Below are positions 35,938-47,275 of a DNA stretch of 64,000 nt, one piece after another; position 1 is the stretch's first letter; each line of letters begins with the position of its first letter. Below the pieces are notes generated by a model, which was not told where the DNA came from, did no database searches, and saw only the letters and a program-made list of their open reading frames with translations. This DNA is from Pasteurella atlantica (GTDB lineage: Bacteria > Pseudomonadota > Gammaproteobacteria > Enterobacterales > Pasteurellaceae), in contig NZ_OY856306.1 in NCBI RefSeq assembly GCF_963693435.1, forward strand, positions 930,001 through 994,000, given 5' to 3'. Both the position numbers and the translations under genes were made by a program.

Positions 35938-35995
35938 TAAATAAGGGCTTAATGTCCGAGAGAATGTCCGAGAGAATGTCCGAGAGAATGTCCGA
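35922..35995 (+). repeat. Hairpin with four tandem right arms (12-bp repeat)
   Basis: CTCGGACA at 35922-35929, in the last codons of the preceding gene, is complementary to TGTCCGAG at 35953-35960. That arm lies in a 12-bp unit, AATGTCCGAGAG, repeated at 35951, 35963 and 35975, with a partial fourth copy at 35987-35995. One left arm can thus pair with any of four right arms. It looks like a terminator whose 3' arm has been tandemly copied by slippage. Confidence 0.75.
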
Positions 35996-36022
35996 TATAG
36001 ATTCATTAAAGATAGTATAAAA

Positions 36023-36124
36023 ATGAAAAAGTTTACAGAAACCAAGCTAGAACAAGTAATAACAAAATTTTCACACAAGAATGATGAAGTGTTAATACTT
36101 GATGTGTTGTGTGAATTTTTATAA
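36023..36124 (+). pseudogene. Probable remnant of HsdR N-terminus
   Basis: A 33-codon open frame begins MKKFTETKLEQVI, very like the first residues of many type I restriction HsdR proteins (K-F-T-E-x-K-L-E-Q), and ends soon after at a TAA. Nothing of the motor or nuclease domains follows: the next gene is the GIY-YIG protein at 36199. It could be a chance small frame, but its position after an HsdS fragment supports a deleted hsdR. Confidence 0.5.
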
Positions 36125-36198
36125 AAATCTTACTGCTTACAAGGTACTGCTGACAACGGAATAGTCTTATTCTCAAATTAAAAAATTATAATAATAAT

Positions 36199-37050
36199 AT
36201 GGAACAAACAATGGGCAAAACAATAATCACACACTTTTTAGAAGGTACGCCAAAAGGCATTCAAAGTGTACAAATCAGCAATAAAACCATTATGGGCTTT
36301 GTAATTCCAAGAGTGGCTCTAAAAAAAGCCCAAGAGATAGATGAATTGATTGGTTCGCCGAGTTTGTATATTTTAATTGGCGAAGGGAAAAATGCTGAGC
36401 CACAAGCCTATATTGGACAAACCGATGATTTTCTTGCTCGTATTATTGACCATAATCAGAAAAAAGATTTTTGGAATAAAGCCCTTGTTTTTATTAGTCA
36501 AACAGTCCTGAATAAAGCAGAAGTTTTGTATTTGGAATATTTAGCGTTGCAATATGCCAAAGAGAATGGCACTTATATCCTTAATGAAAATAAACAAAAT
36601 CCAAAAGAGCCTAAACTGCAACGCCACGTTAAAGATACGTTAAATGATTTTTTTATTGATGTCAGATTTATCACTGAATTTTTAAATTATCCACTTTTTA
36701 AAACGGCGGAACAACATAATCAAAAAATTGCAAATATTGATTATTTTTATACCGCTAGAAATAGCCGTTCAAAAGGCTTTTATGATGAAAATGGGTTTAC
36801 TGTTGTGAAAGGGAGTATAATTTCTCAGAAGGAAACACCATCATTTAAAAATAAAAACGCATTAGAAAAACGTCATCAATTAATAGAGCAAATTGTAGAT
36901 AAAACTGGGTATGAATGGGTATTAAAAGTCGATTATACTTTTACGAGCCCAAGTTCCGCAGCGACATTCTGTATTGGAAGTAATAGCAATGGCTGGATTG
37001 AGTGGAAAAATAGTGACGGTAAAACCTTAGATGAGATTTATAGAAAATAA
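36199..37050 (+). CDS. GIY-YIG nuclease-like protein with C-terminal DUF4357
   Basis: A 283-residue protein. A GIY-YIG-type domain lies at about residues 50-150: SLYILIG, then QAYIGQTDDFLARIIDHN, with a Glu-containing helix (NKAEVLYLEYLALQYAKENG). The C-terminus (VDYTFTSPSSAATFCIGSNSNGWIEWK) matches the DUF4357 module often fused to such nucleases and found near restriction systems. There is no clear ribosome site; the ATG at 36211 (MGKTIITHFLEG) is an equal alternative. It is the last gene of the accessory island before rsmE. Confidence 0.8.
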   Translation: MEQTMGKTIITHFLEGTPKGIQSVQISNKTIMGFVIPRVALKKAQEIDELIGSPSLYILIGEGKNAEPQAYIGQTDDFLARIIDHNQKKDFWNKALVFISQTVLNKAEVLYLEYLALQYAKENGTYILNENKQNPKEPKLQRHVKDTLNDFFIDVRFITEFLNYPLFKTAEQHNQKIANIDYFYTARNSRSKGFYDENGFTVVKGSIISQKETPSFKNKNALEKRHQLIEQIVDKTGYEWVLKVDYTFTSPSSAATFCIGSNSNGWIEWKNSDGKTLDEIYRK

Positions 37051-37075
37051 GAAATTTAGAGAAAAATAGACAAAA

Positions 37076-37813
37076 ATGAGAAAACCAAGAATTTATCACC
37101 CTGAACCATTAGCAGGGAAAAAAGAATGTAGTTTGAGTGAGGACGCAGCGAATCACGTTGGGCGTGTGTTGCGTATGAATGTGGGGCAGGAACTGATTTT
37201 ATTTGATGGCTCGAATCATACTTTTGACGCTGTGATTACGGAAAGCACTAAAAAACGTGTTGAGGTTGAGATTTTATCGCAAACTTTTGATGATCGTGAA
37301 TCTCATTTGCCGATCCATTTGGGGCAAGTGATTTCTCGTGGCGATCGTATGGAGTTTACCATTCAAAAATCCGTTGAATTAGGTGTAAATGTGATTACGC
37401 CACTTTGGTCGGAGCGTTGTGGTGTCAAGCTTGATGGCGATCGTCAAGGCAAGAAATTACAGCAGTGGCAAAAAATTGCGATTGCAGCCTGTGAGCAGTG
37501 TGGACGCAATACAATCCCTGAAATTCGTCCGATAATGAAACTGACAGATTGGTGTCAAGAACAAGATGAAATGCTGAAATTAAACTTACACCCTCGTGCC
37601 AAGCAAGGCATTAAGCAATTAACCAACGTGCCAAAAGAGGGTGTGCGTCTGTTGATTGGTTCAGAAGGGGGCTTATCGGCGGACGAAATTGCGATGACCG
37701 AACAGCAAGGATTTAGCGAAGTGTTACTAGGTAAGCGAGTGCTAAGAACGGAAACTGCGTCATTAGCTGCAATTACCGCATTGCAACTTTGCTTTGGGGA
37801 TCTCAGCGAATGA
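37076..37813 (+). CDS. rsmE: 16S rRNA m3U1498 methyltransferase RsmE
   Basis: A 245-residue SPOUT-fold methyltransferase. N-terminal PUA-like part ([19 protein letters not shown]) and C-terminal knot with [14 protein letters not shown] and [17 protein letters not shown], the SAM-binding signature. It methylates U1498 in the decoding centre. The stop overlaps the yqgE start in an ATGA arrangement, so rsmE-yqgE-ruvX form a coupled unit. Confidence 0.96.
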   Translation: MRKPRIYHPEPLAGKKECSLSEDAANHVGRVLRMNVGQELILFDGSNHTFDAVITESTKKRVEVEILSQTFDDRESHLPIHLGQVISRGDRMEFTIQKSVELGVNVITPLWSERCGVKLDGDRQGKKLQQWQKIAIAACEQCGRNTIPEIRPIMKLTDWCQEQDEMLKLNLHPRAKQGIKQLTNVPKEGVRLLIGSEGGLSADEIAMTEQQGFSEVLLGKRVLRTETASLAAITALQLCFGDLSE

Positions 37814-38370
37814 CGACACATTTCAAAAATCATTTCTTAATTGCTACGCCAGATATGGACGATGACTATTTTTCTCGCACTGTCATTTATCTTTGTGAGC
37901 ATAACGATGAAGGGGCGATGGGGCTGGTTGTTAGCGTGCCAACGGATTTATCGGTAATGGAATTACTTGCCAAAATGGATTTTATGATGGCAAATCAACG
38001 TGATTATACCAAAGATCAAATTGTATTAAGTGGCGGACCAGTTAAAACGGATCGTGGCTTTATTTTGCATACCAAAACGCAACAAGATTTTATGAATAGC
38101 CAAGAAATCACGCCGAATATTTACCTGACGACGTCTGGCGATATTTTAGATGTACTCGGTACACCGAAATCGCCTGAGCATTTTTTAGTCTGTTTAGGTT
38201 GTGCAACGTGGCAAGCGGAACAATTAGAACACGAAATTGCAAAAAATTATTGGCTAGTTACCCCAGCTGATGAAAAAATCTTGTTTGAAACAGGTTATAT
38301 GGATCGTTGGAGCGAGGCGAAAGGCTTACTCGGAATTGATGGTATTTTAGCAAAAGCGGGGCGAGCATAA
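37810..38370 (+). CDS. yqgE: YqgE/AlgH family protein
   Basis: A 186-residue DUF179 protein: [34 protein letters not shown] near the start (read in pieces), [15 protein letters not shown], and a C-terminal WxxGQLExE-like segment ([17 protein letters not shown]). Conserved beside ruvX in proteobacteria; biochemical role unknown. The ATG at 37810 overlaps the rsmE stop, and the gene's TAA overlaps the ruvX ATG. Confidence 0.93.
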   Translation: MTTHFKNHFLIATPDMDDDYFSRTVIYLCEHNDEGAMGLVVSVPTDLSVMELLAKMDFMMANQRDYTKDQIVLSGGPVKTDRGFILHTKTQQDFMNSQEITPNIYLTTSGDILDVLGTPKSPEHFLVCLGCATWQAEQLEHEIAKNYWLVTPADEKILFETGYMDRWSEAKGLLGIDGILAKAGRA

Positions 38371-38795
38371 TGGGACAAACAGCAACGCAAACAATCATCG
38401 CCTTTGATTTTGGTACAAAAAGTATTGGTTGTGCGGTAGGGCAGAGTATTACTGGCACGGCACAAGGTTTACCTGCATTCAAAGCCCAAGACGGCATACC
38501 AAATTGGCAACAAATCGAACAAGTACTGAAAGAATGGAAACCTGATTTATTAGTGGTCGGATTGCCTTTGAATATGGACGGCACAGAGCAACCTTTAACG
38601 CAACGAGCCAAAAAATTTGCGAACCGTTTAAATGGACGCTTTAATTTACCTGTTGAATTGCAAGATGAACGTTTAACCACCGTTGCCGCAAAAGAAGAAA
38701 TCTTTGCACGAGGTGGTTATAAAGCCTTAACCAAAGGCAAAGTGGATTCTATTTCAGCGTGTTTGATTTTAGAAAGTTGGTTTGAAAATAATTAG
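38370..38795 (+). CDS. ruvX: RuvX/YqgF, RNase H-fold nuclease
   Basis: A 141-residue YqgF-family protein implicated in pre-16S rRNA 5'-end processing and proposed as a Holliday-junction resolvase. Motifs are [36 protein letters not shown] and [16 protein letters not shown], which supply the acidic RNase H-type centre. Its start is overlapped by the yqgE stop. ribF follows 12 bases on. Confidence 0.95.
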   Translation: MGQTATQTIIAFDFGTKSIGCAVGQSITGTAQGLPAFKAQDGIPNWQQIEQVLKEWKPDLLVVGLPLNMDGTEQPLTQRAKKFANRLNGRFNLPVELQDERLTTVAAKEEIFARGGYKALTKGKVDSISACLILESWFENN

Positions 38796-38807
38796 AAGAA
38801 GACAAAA

Positions 38808-39785
38808 ATGCGACTGATTCGAGGACTTTATAATCTTAATAAAAATACAGAATTATCAAAGGGTTGTGTATTAACTATTGGTAATTTCGATGGTGTGCAT
38901 ATCGGACATCAACATATTTTACAACGCTTAAAGCAACAAGCCAAACAGTTAAATGTACCTTCCGTTGTGATGTTATTTGAACCCCACCCACGAGAATTTT
39001 TTGCACAAAAATTTGCAAAATCTGATCAAAACATTACCGCTTCTGCCCCTGCTCGTTTAATGCGTTTGCGTGATAAATTGCATTATTTAAAACAGCAACA
39101 GATCGATTTTGTCCTTTGTTTGCGTTTTAATGAAAATTTTGCCTCATTACAGCCCCAAGATTTTATTTCTCAACTTTTGGTAGAAAAATTAAAGGTAAAA
39201 TATTTAAGTATTGGCGATGATTTCCGTTTTGGTCAAGCAAGGCAGGGCAATTTTGAAACCTTACAACAGGCGGGTAAGACGTTTAATTTTATTGTTGAAG
39301 ATAGCCAGAGCCACTGTTTTGAAGAGCAACGAGTGAGTAGTACTCTTATTCGTGAGGCGTTACATAAGGATAATTTGCACCTTGCAGAGCAGTTACTCGG
39401 CAAGCCTTATTCCATTCGTGGACGAGTGGTTCACGGCAAAAAACTGGGACGAACCATCAATTTTCCCACCGCAAATATAATGCTCGATCGCTTTGTGGTG
39501 CCGATTCACGGGGTGTATGCCGTTAAAGTAAATTTGAATGGACAAAAATTACAAGGCATTGCAAATGTTGGTAATCGACCAACTATCAATGGAACAACGG
39601 CATTATTAGAAGTACATATTTTTGATTTTAATCAATTCATTTATGGTAAAAGTATGGAGGTTATTTTTCTCAAAAAAATTCGTTCAGAAGTAAAATTTTC
39701 TAGTTTCGGAAATCTTAAAAAACAAATTCAGAAAGATGTAAAGCAAGTAAGAAAGATATTTGATTCATTAAATTTAAAATTATAG
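38808..39785 (+). CDS. ribF: Bifunctional riboflavin kinase / FAD synthetase
   Basis: A 325-residue enzyme making FMN and FAD. The N-terminal nucleotidyltransferase domain shows TIGNFDGVHIGHQHIL and FEPHPREFF, with VSSTLIREAL at its end; the kinase domain begins around RGRVVHGKKLGRTINFPTAN and includes GVYAVKV and GNRPTI. The length is slightly above E. coli RibF (313). An AGAAGA ribosome site precedes the ATG. The rRNA operon promoter follows about 135 bases downstream; no terminator is clear. Confidence 0.96.
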   Translation: MRLIRGLYNLNKNTELSKGCVLTIGNFDGVHIGHQHILQRLKQQAKQLNVPSVVMLFEPHPREFFAQKFAKSDQNITASAPARLMRLRDKLHYLKQQQIDFVLCLRFNENFASLQPQDFISQLLVEKLKVKYLSIGDDFRFGQARQGNFETLQQAGKTFNFIVEDSQSHCFEEQRVSSTLIREALHKDNLHLAEQLLGKPYSIRGRVVHGKKLGRTINFPTANIMLDRFVVPIHGVYAVKVNLNGQKLQGIANVGNRPTINGTTALLEVHIFDFNQFIYGKSMEVIFLKKIRSEVKFSSFGNLKKQIQKDVKQVRKIFDSLNLKL

Positions 39786-39919
39786 AGTAATTGAATATGT
39801 TTTATTGTGAAAATTGTCAGCAATAGCGGTGACATTTTGATAAAAATTTACAAAAAACATTCAAATTGAATTAAAAAACATCGGATAGCAAAAAAATTAA
39901 ATATTTTTCCAAAAAGTAC

Positions 39920-39947
39920 TTGCGTCACCTTTAAAAATCTCTATAAT
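39920..39947 (+). promoter_or_regulatory. rRNA operon promoter
   Basis: TTGCGT (39920-39925), 16 bases, then a perfect TATAAT (39942-39947), followed by a GC-rich discriminator (ACGCC). An A/T-rich upstream stretch (about 39840-39915) resembles an UP element. Confidence 0.85.
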
Positions 39948-39957
39948 ACGCCACACA

Positions 39958-40047
39958 CAACGACGCACTGTTGTGAAACGAAGTTTTAACTGGTGCGTCG
40001 TTGTTTTTTGCTCTTTAACAATTTATCAGACAATCTGTGTGGGCACT
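39958..40047 (+). promoter_or_regulatory. rrn leader: boxB-like hairpin, boxA and 16S processing arm
   Basis: CAACGACGCAC (39958-39968) pairs with GTGCGTCGTTG (39993-40003). TGCTCTTTAACAATTTATCA (40009-40028) is the classic boxA antitermination region. ACAATCTGTGTGGGCACT (40030-40047) is complementary to 41718-41735 after the 16S gene, forming the RNase III processing stem. Confidence 0.85.
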
Positions 40048-40159
40048 TGTTGATTGACTTATTTGAAAAAAATATTTGAAATAAAGAAGTCTTAATAAGT
40101 GTCACTGAAAATTTATTTAATAAAAATTCTATGTCAGTTTATTGAGCGATTAAACTTTT

Positions 40160-41699
<1,540 letters not shown>

Positions 41700-41786
41700 C
41701 CTGAATAAGCGACAATGAGTGCTCACACAGATTGTTTGATAGAAATATAAGAGACAAATAAAGAGATAAGAGTATCTCTAAATGTT

Positions 41787-41862
41787 GTCCCCATCGTCTA
41801 GAGGCCTAGGACATCGCCCTTTCACGGCGGTAACGGGGGTTCGAATCCCCCTGGGGACGCCA
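41787..41862 (+). tRNA. tRNA-Glu (anticodon UUC)
   Basis: A 76-base tRNA in the 16S-23S spacer: acceptor GTCCCCA pairs with TGGGGAC, the anticodon loop is CTTTCAC (TTC), the T arm has GTTCGAATC, and CCA is encoded. A single tRNA-Glu marks the shorter of the two common rrn spacer types in gamma-proteobacteria. Confidence 0.97.
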
Positions 41863-41932
41863 TTTAAAGATATTTATTATCTTATTGTTCTTTAAAAAAT
41901 TGGAAACAAGCTGAAAACTGAAGACTTTCAAG

Positions 41933-41959
41933 TTCAGAAGACAGAGTACGGAAGACAGA
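41933..41959 (+). repeat. 27-bp repeat flanking the 23S gene, copy 1
   Basis: These 27 bases (TTCAGAAGACAGAG, one base, ACGGAAGACAGA) recur at 45269-45295 with one mismatch, on the other side of the 23S gene. They are rich in GAAGACAGA units. No function is evident. Confidence 0.75.
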
Positions 41960-42666
41960 TGACAGGAATTAAAACTGTAATTTGTTAAAGTGGCTGTTTT
42001 TTGAGAAGAAGTCTGAGTAAGAAACTAAAAAATAGTATGTTGAACAAAAGCAACATACGAACTTGAGTTGTTTAATGTAACAACGTTGGGTTTTCTTTAA
42101 TTTAAGAATACTTGAGGTTGTATGGTTAAGTGACTAAGCGTACACGGTGGATGCCTTGGCAATCAGAGGCGAAGAAGGACGTGCTAATCTGCGATAAGCT
42201 TGGAAGAGTTGATAAGAAACGTGATAATTCCAAGATTTCCGAATGGGGAAACCCAATAGGTGAAGAACCTATTATCAATGACTGAATACATAGGTCATTG
42301 AAGCGAACCGGGAGAACTGAAACATCTAAGTACCCCGAGGAAAAGAAATCAACCGAGATTCTGTGAGTAGCGGCGAGCGAAAGTGGAAGAGCCAGTTAGT
42401 TTTAGCATTTGTATTAAGAGAATGAGTTGGGAAACTCAATCAAAGAGGGTGATAATCCCGTATCTGAAAATACAATTGTGGAACTAAGCTAACGATAAGT
42501 AGGGCGGGACACGTGATATCCTGTTTGAAGATGGGGGGACCATCCTCCAAGGCTAAATACTCCTGATTGACCGATAGTGAACAAGTACTGTGAAGGAAAG
42601 GTAAAAAGAACCCCTGCGAGGGGAGTGAAATAGAACCTGAAACCGTGTACGTACAAGCAGTAGGAG

Positions 42667-42788
42667 CCCCATCACTCAAACATATTGAGTGGTGAGGATG
42701 ATTCAGCACACAAAAGTAGTTAACCACTTATGAATGAAATGAATAAGTGGGTCAACCGCTAAATAAACAGTGTGATTGAGTGATGGGG
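42667..42788 (+). other. 23S intervening sequence in helix 25
   Basis: E. coli has a short hairpin between GCAGTGGGAG and GTGACTGCG; here about 122 bases take its place. The insert is bounded by CCCCATCACTCAA (42667-42679) and its exact complement (42776-42788). It also contains a CCACTTAT/ATAAGTGG hairpin. Such stems are RNase III targets in other Pasteurellaceae. Confidence 0.88.
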
Positions 42789-43208
42789 TGACTGCGTACC
42801 TTTTGTATAATGGGTCAGCGACTTATATTTTGTAGCAAGGTTAACCGAATAGGGGAGCCGTAGGGAAACCGAGTCTTAACTGGGCGTGTAGTTGCAAGGT
42901 ATAGACCCGAAACCCGGTGATCTAGCCATGGGCAGGTTGAAGGTTGGGTAACACTAACTGGAGGACCGAACCGACTAATGTTGAAAAATTAGCGGATGAC
43001 TTGTGGCTGGGGGTGAAAGGCCAATCAAACCGGGAGATAGCTGGTTCTCCCCGAAATCTATTTAGGTAGAGCCTTGAGCGGACACCTTTGGGGGTAGAGC
43101 ACTGTTTCGGCTAGGGGGCCATCCCGGCTTACCAACCCGATGCAAACTCCGAATACCAAAGAGTGATACTCAGGAGACACACGGCGGGTGCTAACGTTCG
43201 TCGTGAAG

Positions 43209-43241
<33 letters not shown>

Positions 43242-43401
43242 AAAGTCTATATTAAGTGGGAAACGAAGTGGGAAGGCTTAGACAGCTAGGATGTTGGCTT
43301 AGAAGCAGCCACCATTTAAAGAAAGCGTAATAGCTCACTAGTCGAGTCGGCCTGCGCGGAAGATGTAACGGGGCTCAAATATAGCACCGAAGCTGCGGCA
43401 T

Positions 43402-43527
43402 CAGGCGTATCACAAATACGCCTTAGGATTTACGATTGACGGCTTTCACAAAGTGAAAGACGGCAAAGCGTTCCAACACGTTGAGTTGGAATAAAGTAGA
43501 AGTTGAGGATTATTTGTGATACGCCTG
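43402..43527 (+). other. 23S intervening sequence in helix 45
   Basis: Between CTGCGGCAT and TTGGGTAGGGGAG, where E. coli has a small hairpin, lie 126 bases. They are bounded by a perfect 17-pair stem: CAGGCGTATCACAAATA (43402-43418) and its complement (43511-43527). Inside, CTTTCAC/GTGAAAG and TTCCAAC/GTTGGAA make smaller hairpins. Expected to be excised without religation. Confidence 0.9.
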
Positions 43528-44243
43528 TTGGGTAGGGGAGCGTTCTGTAAGCGGATGAAGGTGAATCGAGAGGTTTGCTGGACGTATCAGAAGTGCGAAT
43601 GCTGACATAAGTAACGATAAAACGAGTGAAAAACTCGTTCGCCGGAAGATCAAGGTTTCCTGTCCAACGTTAATCGGGGCAGGGTGAGTCGACCCCTAAG
43701 GCAAGGCTGAAAAGCGTAGTCGATGGGAAACGGGTTAATATTCCCGTACTTGTAATAACTGCGATGTGGGGACGGAGAAGGTTAGGTTATCAGGGTATTG
43801 GATATCCCTGTTTAAGCCGGTAGGTGGGAATTCTAGGCAAATCCGGAATTCTGAATAACACCGAGAAGTGATGACGAGGCTCTAAGGAGCTGAAGTAACT
43901 GATACCACGCTTCCAGGAAAAGCCACTAAGCATAGGTTATTATAAATCGTACTGTAAACCGACACAGGTGATCAGGTAGAGAATACTCAGGCGCTTGAGA
44001 GAACTCGGGTGAAGGAACTAGGCAAAATAGCACCGTAACTTCGGGAGAAGGTGCGCCGGCGTAGATTGTAGCCCTTTACGGGTGAAGGTTGAACCGGTCG
44101 AAGATACCAGCTGGCTGCAACTGTTTATTAAAAACACAGCACTCTGCAAACACGAAAGTGGACGTATAGGGTGTGATGCCTGCCCGGTGCTGGAAGGTTA
44201 ATTGATGATGTAATCGAAAGAGAAGCTTCTGATAGAAGCCCCA

Positions 44244-44325
<82 letters not shown>

Positions 44326-44587
44326 TGATGGCCAGGCTGTCTCCACCCGAGACTCAGTGAAATTGAAATCGCCGTGAAGATGCGGTGTACCCGCGGCTAG
44401 ACGGAAAGACCCCGTGAACCTTTACTATAGCTTGACACTGAACCTTGAATTTTAATGTGTAGGATAGGTGGGAGACTTAGAAGCAGTAACGCCAGTTATT
44501 GTGGAGTCAACCTTGAAATACCACCCTTTAACGTTTGATGTTCTAACGAAGCACCCGAAACGGGTGTTCGGACAGTGTCTGGTGGGT

Positions 44588-44629
<42 letters not shown>

Positions 44630-44708
44630 TACGAAGGTTTGCTAATCACGGTCGGACATCGTGAGGTTAGTACAATGGTATAAGCAAGCTTGACTGCGAG
44701 ACGGACAT

Positions 44709-44750
<42 letters not shown>

Positions 44751-44751
44751 T

Positions 44752-44807
<56 letters not shown>

Positions 44808-44836
44808 ACCGCCCAAGAGTTCATATCGACGGCGGT

Positions 44837-44879
<43 letters not shown>

Positions 44880-44880
44880 T

Positions 44881-44914
<34 letters not shown>

Positions 44915-45268
44915 TGGTACGCGAGCTGGGTTTAGAACGTCGTGAGACAGTTCGGTCCCTATCTGCCGTGGGCGTTGGAGAATTGAAAGGGGCTGCTCCT
45001 AGTACGAGAGGACCGGAGTGGACGCATCACTGGTGTTCCAGTTGTTTCGCCAGAAGCATTGCTGGGTAGCTACATGCGGAATAGATAAGTGCTGAAAGCA
45101 TCTAAGCACGAAACTAGCCTTGAGATGAGTTCTCCCAATCTATAAGATTGTAAGGGTTGTTTGAGACTAAGACGTAGATAGGCAGGGTGTGTAAGCGTTG
45201 TGAGACGTTGAGCTAACCTGTACTAATTGCCCGAGAGACTTAACCATACAACGCTCAAGTGTTTTTGT

Positions 45269-45295
45269 TTCAGAAGACAGAGGACGGAAGACAGA
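45269..45295 (+). repeat. 27-bp repeat flanking the 23S gene, copy 2
   Basis: Matches 41933-41959 with a single difference, in the 23S-5S spacer. Confidence 0.75.
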
Positions 45296-45396
45296 AGACT
45301 GTAAGGTTGGAGTTTGAAGTTTAAGAAAGTTAAAGTAGAAGCTTGTTTTTAATTTAAAGAATGAAGAAAAGATTAGATATAAATATCGACAGATTT

Positions 45397-45513
45397 TCCT
45401 GATGGCCATAGTGCAACGGAACCACCTGATTCCATACCGAACTCAGAAGTGAAAAGTTGTAACGCCGATGGTAGTGTAGGGTCTCCCTATGTGAGAGTAG
45501 GACACCATCAGGG
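45397..45513 (+). rRNA. 5S ribosomal RNA
   Basis: About 117 bases closing the operon. CCTGATGG at the 5' end pairs with CCATCAGG at the 3' end, and the core block CCGAACTCAGAAGTGAAA is identical to E. coli. The exact ends are uncertain by one to three bases. Confidence 0.95.
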
Positions 45514-45529
45514 TTTTATAAGAAGAAAG

Positions 45530-45560
45530 AGCCGTAGCTAGAAATAGTTACGGCTTTTTT
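45530..45560 (+). terminator. rRNA operon terminator
   Basis: AGCCGTAGCTA (45530-45540) pairs with TAGTTACGGCT (45545-45555) with one G-T pair, then a run of T. Confidence 0.92.
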
Positions 45561-45678
45561 GTATTTAAAAGACAGTGAAAAATAACAATGACTTATCAAT
45601 TTTTGTTAAATAATTTGAACTACGAAACTTTAGCTATAACACAACAGTTTAACTGTTATGGGTTACGCATAAAAAAAG

Positions 45679-45708
45679 ACCCCAGAAGTTGTGTTCAACT
45701 TTTGGGGT
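45679..45708 (-). terminator. Terminator after the ATP-grasp gene (duplicated element, copy 1)
   Basis: ACCCCAGAAGTTG and CAACTTTTGGGGT pair around TGTT, with T7 after the stem on the minus strand. Identical over 32 bases (45679-45710) to the hairpin at 48821-48850. The rest of 45561-45800 shows no gene. Confidence 0.85.
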
Positions 45709-45800
45709 GCCTATTAGATAACCCTAAACCCTATTTTTAGAACTTACACAGTGTGGAATAGTATCTAAATTCTAGATTTGTAACCATAAAAAGTTATAGA

Positions 45801-47102
45801 TTATAAAGACCAGTACTCTGGATAATCACACCCTGCCACTTTCTCTTTATTTTTAAAGATCTTCGCACGGATTTCGTGTTCACGGGCAATCACATCTTGT
45901 TTGGTTTTACCTGTAATCCACATTTGTTGCAACATTACACCCGCTGCGGTCATATCTTCTGCGGTTAGCACGTCATCTTTTTGACGAGTATGACGAATTA
46001 ACACGCCTTCTTGCTCTAATTGTGCAACATAATCGTAATCTAAAATATCACTTACGTTACCCATTTCGTTTGAGGTAATTAACACGATTAAGGTATAAAG
46101 GAAGTCACCACCTTGACGCCATTTTGTCCAAGGGGTTTCATCAGAGACTTTTTTACCTGTCGCAGCAAGTTTTAAGTTATCTTCATAAAGTGAGTCGCCA
46201 AATGAATATAGATAGTTATAGTGGTAGCTGTGTGCTGCACGAGGATTGATTTCGGTTAATGCAATCGTGCCATCTGGCATAATCCAGAATTCAAGATTAA
46301 AGAATTGACCTTTATAACCAAGATCAGCAAAGCGTCCCATATAATCATCAACCCACGCTTCGATTTTGTTTGCCATATCAGCGTCAATGCTGATCGGTGG
46401 GGTAACATAACCTAATGCTTGATGATTTGAGAAATACACTTCTTCAGTTAACGCATAATGAACAATTTCGCCTTCTGCGGTAATATAACCTTCGTAGCAA
46501 TATTCAATCGCCACGTTCATATCAACCATATGCTCTGCGATAAATGGTGGAATAACTGGCGGTAATTCACTTTCAGGAATACCTTTCATATACTCTTCAT
46601 TTTGATAAGCAATCAGTTCTTGTAATTTTGTATCTTCACGGTAGCTTTTTAAAACGGCACGTAAATCATCTTCATTTTTGATTTTGAAAATACCACGACC
46701 TAATGAAAGGGAGGTGTTTTTCAACATAAATGGCCATTCTGCGATTTTTGCGATAATTTCTTCATCAGTTTCTGTTAATGGATCAACATAATCAAACCAG
46801 AATGGATTTGCTTCAAGGGTACGCATTAAATATTTGTTCATACAATATAAAAACGCAAGACGAGAAGGAACGGTATTACCTAAACGTTCGTTGATTAAAA
46901 TATGATGAAACGCATCTTTCTGTGCAAAACCAGCAACAGCAGTAATATTTTTATCTCGACATTTCTGAGCAATGGCATCCATTTCTTCATCTTTCCAAGT
47001 GGTTGGATTTAGTTCGTGTACCACAAGGTGTTTATTCATTTCATCGATTGCCTGTTTCATATAAGGCTGTGGACCTAAAAATCCAATATGCGGTTTAGAC
47101 AT
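45801..47102 (-). CDS. ATP-grasp domain protein, substrate unknown
   Basis: A 433-residue soluble protein of the ATP-grasp superfamily. An N-terminal Rossmann-like part (about 1-110) is followed by the grasp fold, with PFMLKNTSLSLGRGIFKI for the nucleotide-binding strand-loop and QFFNLEFWIMPDGTIALTEINPRAAHS carrying the metal-binding Glu and Asn. A C-terminal helical tail of about 100 residues follows. Such enzymes join a carboxylate to an amine or thiol using ATP; no known member can be assigned. It is a single gene with its own terminator and an AAGGAG ribosome site. Confidence 0.7.
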   Translation of the reverse strand: MSKPHIGFLGPQPYMKQAIDEMNKHLVVHELNPTTWKDEEMDAIAQKCRDKNITAVAGFAQKDAFHHILINERLGNTVPSRLAFLYCMNKYLMRTLEANPFWFDYVDPLTETDEEIIAKIAEWPFMLKNTSLSLGRGIFKIKNEDDLRAVLKSYREDTKLQELIAYQNEEYMKGIPESELPPVIPPFIAEHMVDMNVAIEYCYEGYITAEGEIVHYALTEEVYFSNHQALGYVTPPISIDADMANKIEAWVDDYMGRFADLGYKGQFFNLEFWIMPDGTIALTEINPRAAHSYHYNYLYSFGDSLYEDNLKLAATGKKVSDETPWTKWRQGGDFLYTLIVLITSNEMGNVSDILDYDYVAQLEQEGVLIRHTRQKDDVLTAEDMTAAGVMLQQMWITGKTKQDVIAREHEIRAKIFKNKEKVAGCDYPEYWSL

Positions 47103-47194
47103 AAGATACTCCTTCGTATTGTTAAAAAAATTTTAAATTCGTTAAAGAAGTTTAGCAAATAGTCGTATAAATTGCACATTGTGAAGTGTATTTA

Positions 47195-47210
47195 TGTGAA
47201 CAAGATCAAT
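47195..47210 (-). promoter_or_regulatory. Possible CRP-like site upstream of the ATP-grasp gene
   Basis: TGTGAACAAGATCAAT matches CRP half-sites at eight of ten conserved positions. It lies about 93 bases before the start. The match is imperfect and no promoter hexamers were fixed. Confidence 0.3.
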
Positions 47211-47222
47211 TTTAAGCAATAA

Positions 47223-47249
47223 AAAAAGCTGTTTTTACAACAGCTTTTT
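47223..47249 (-). terminator. Terminator after the purine permease gene
   Basis: AAAAAGCTGTT (47223-47233) and AACAGCTTTTT (47239-47249) form an 11-pair stem, with T-rich sequence beyond it on the minus strand. Confidence 0.85.
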
Positions 47250-47275
47250 GGTTTTTTATCAGTGTTTGTTTACGC

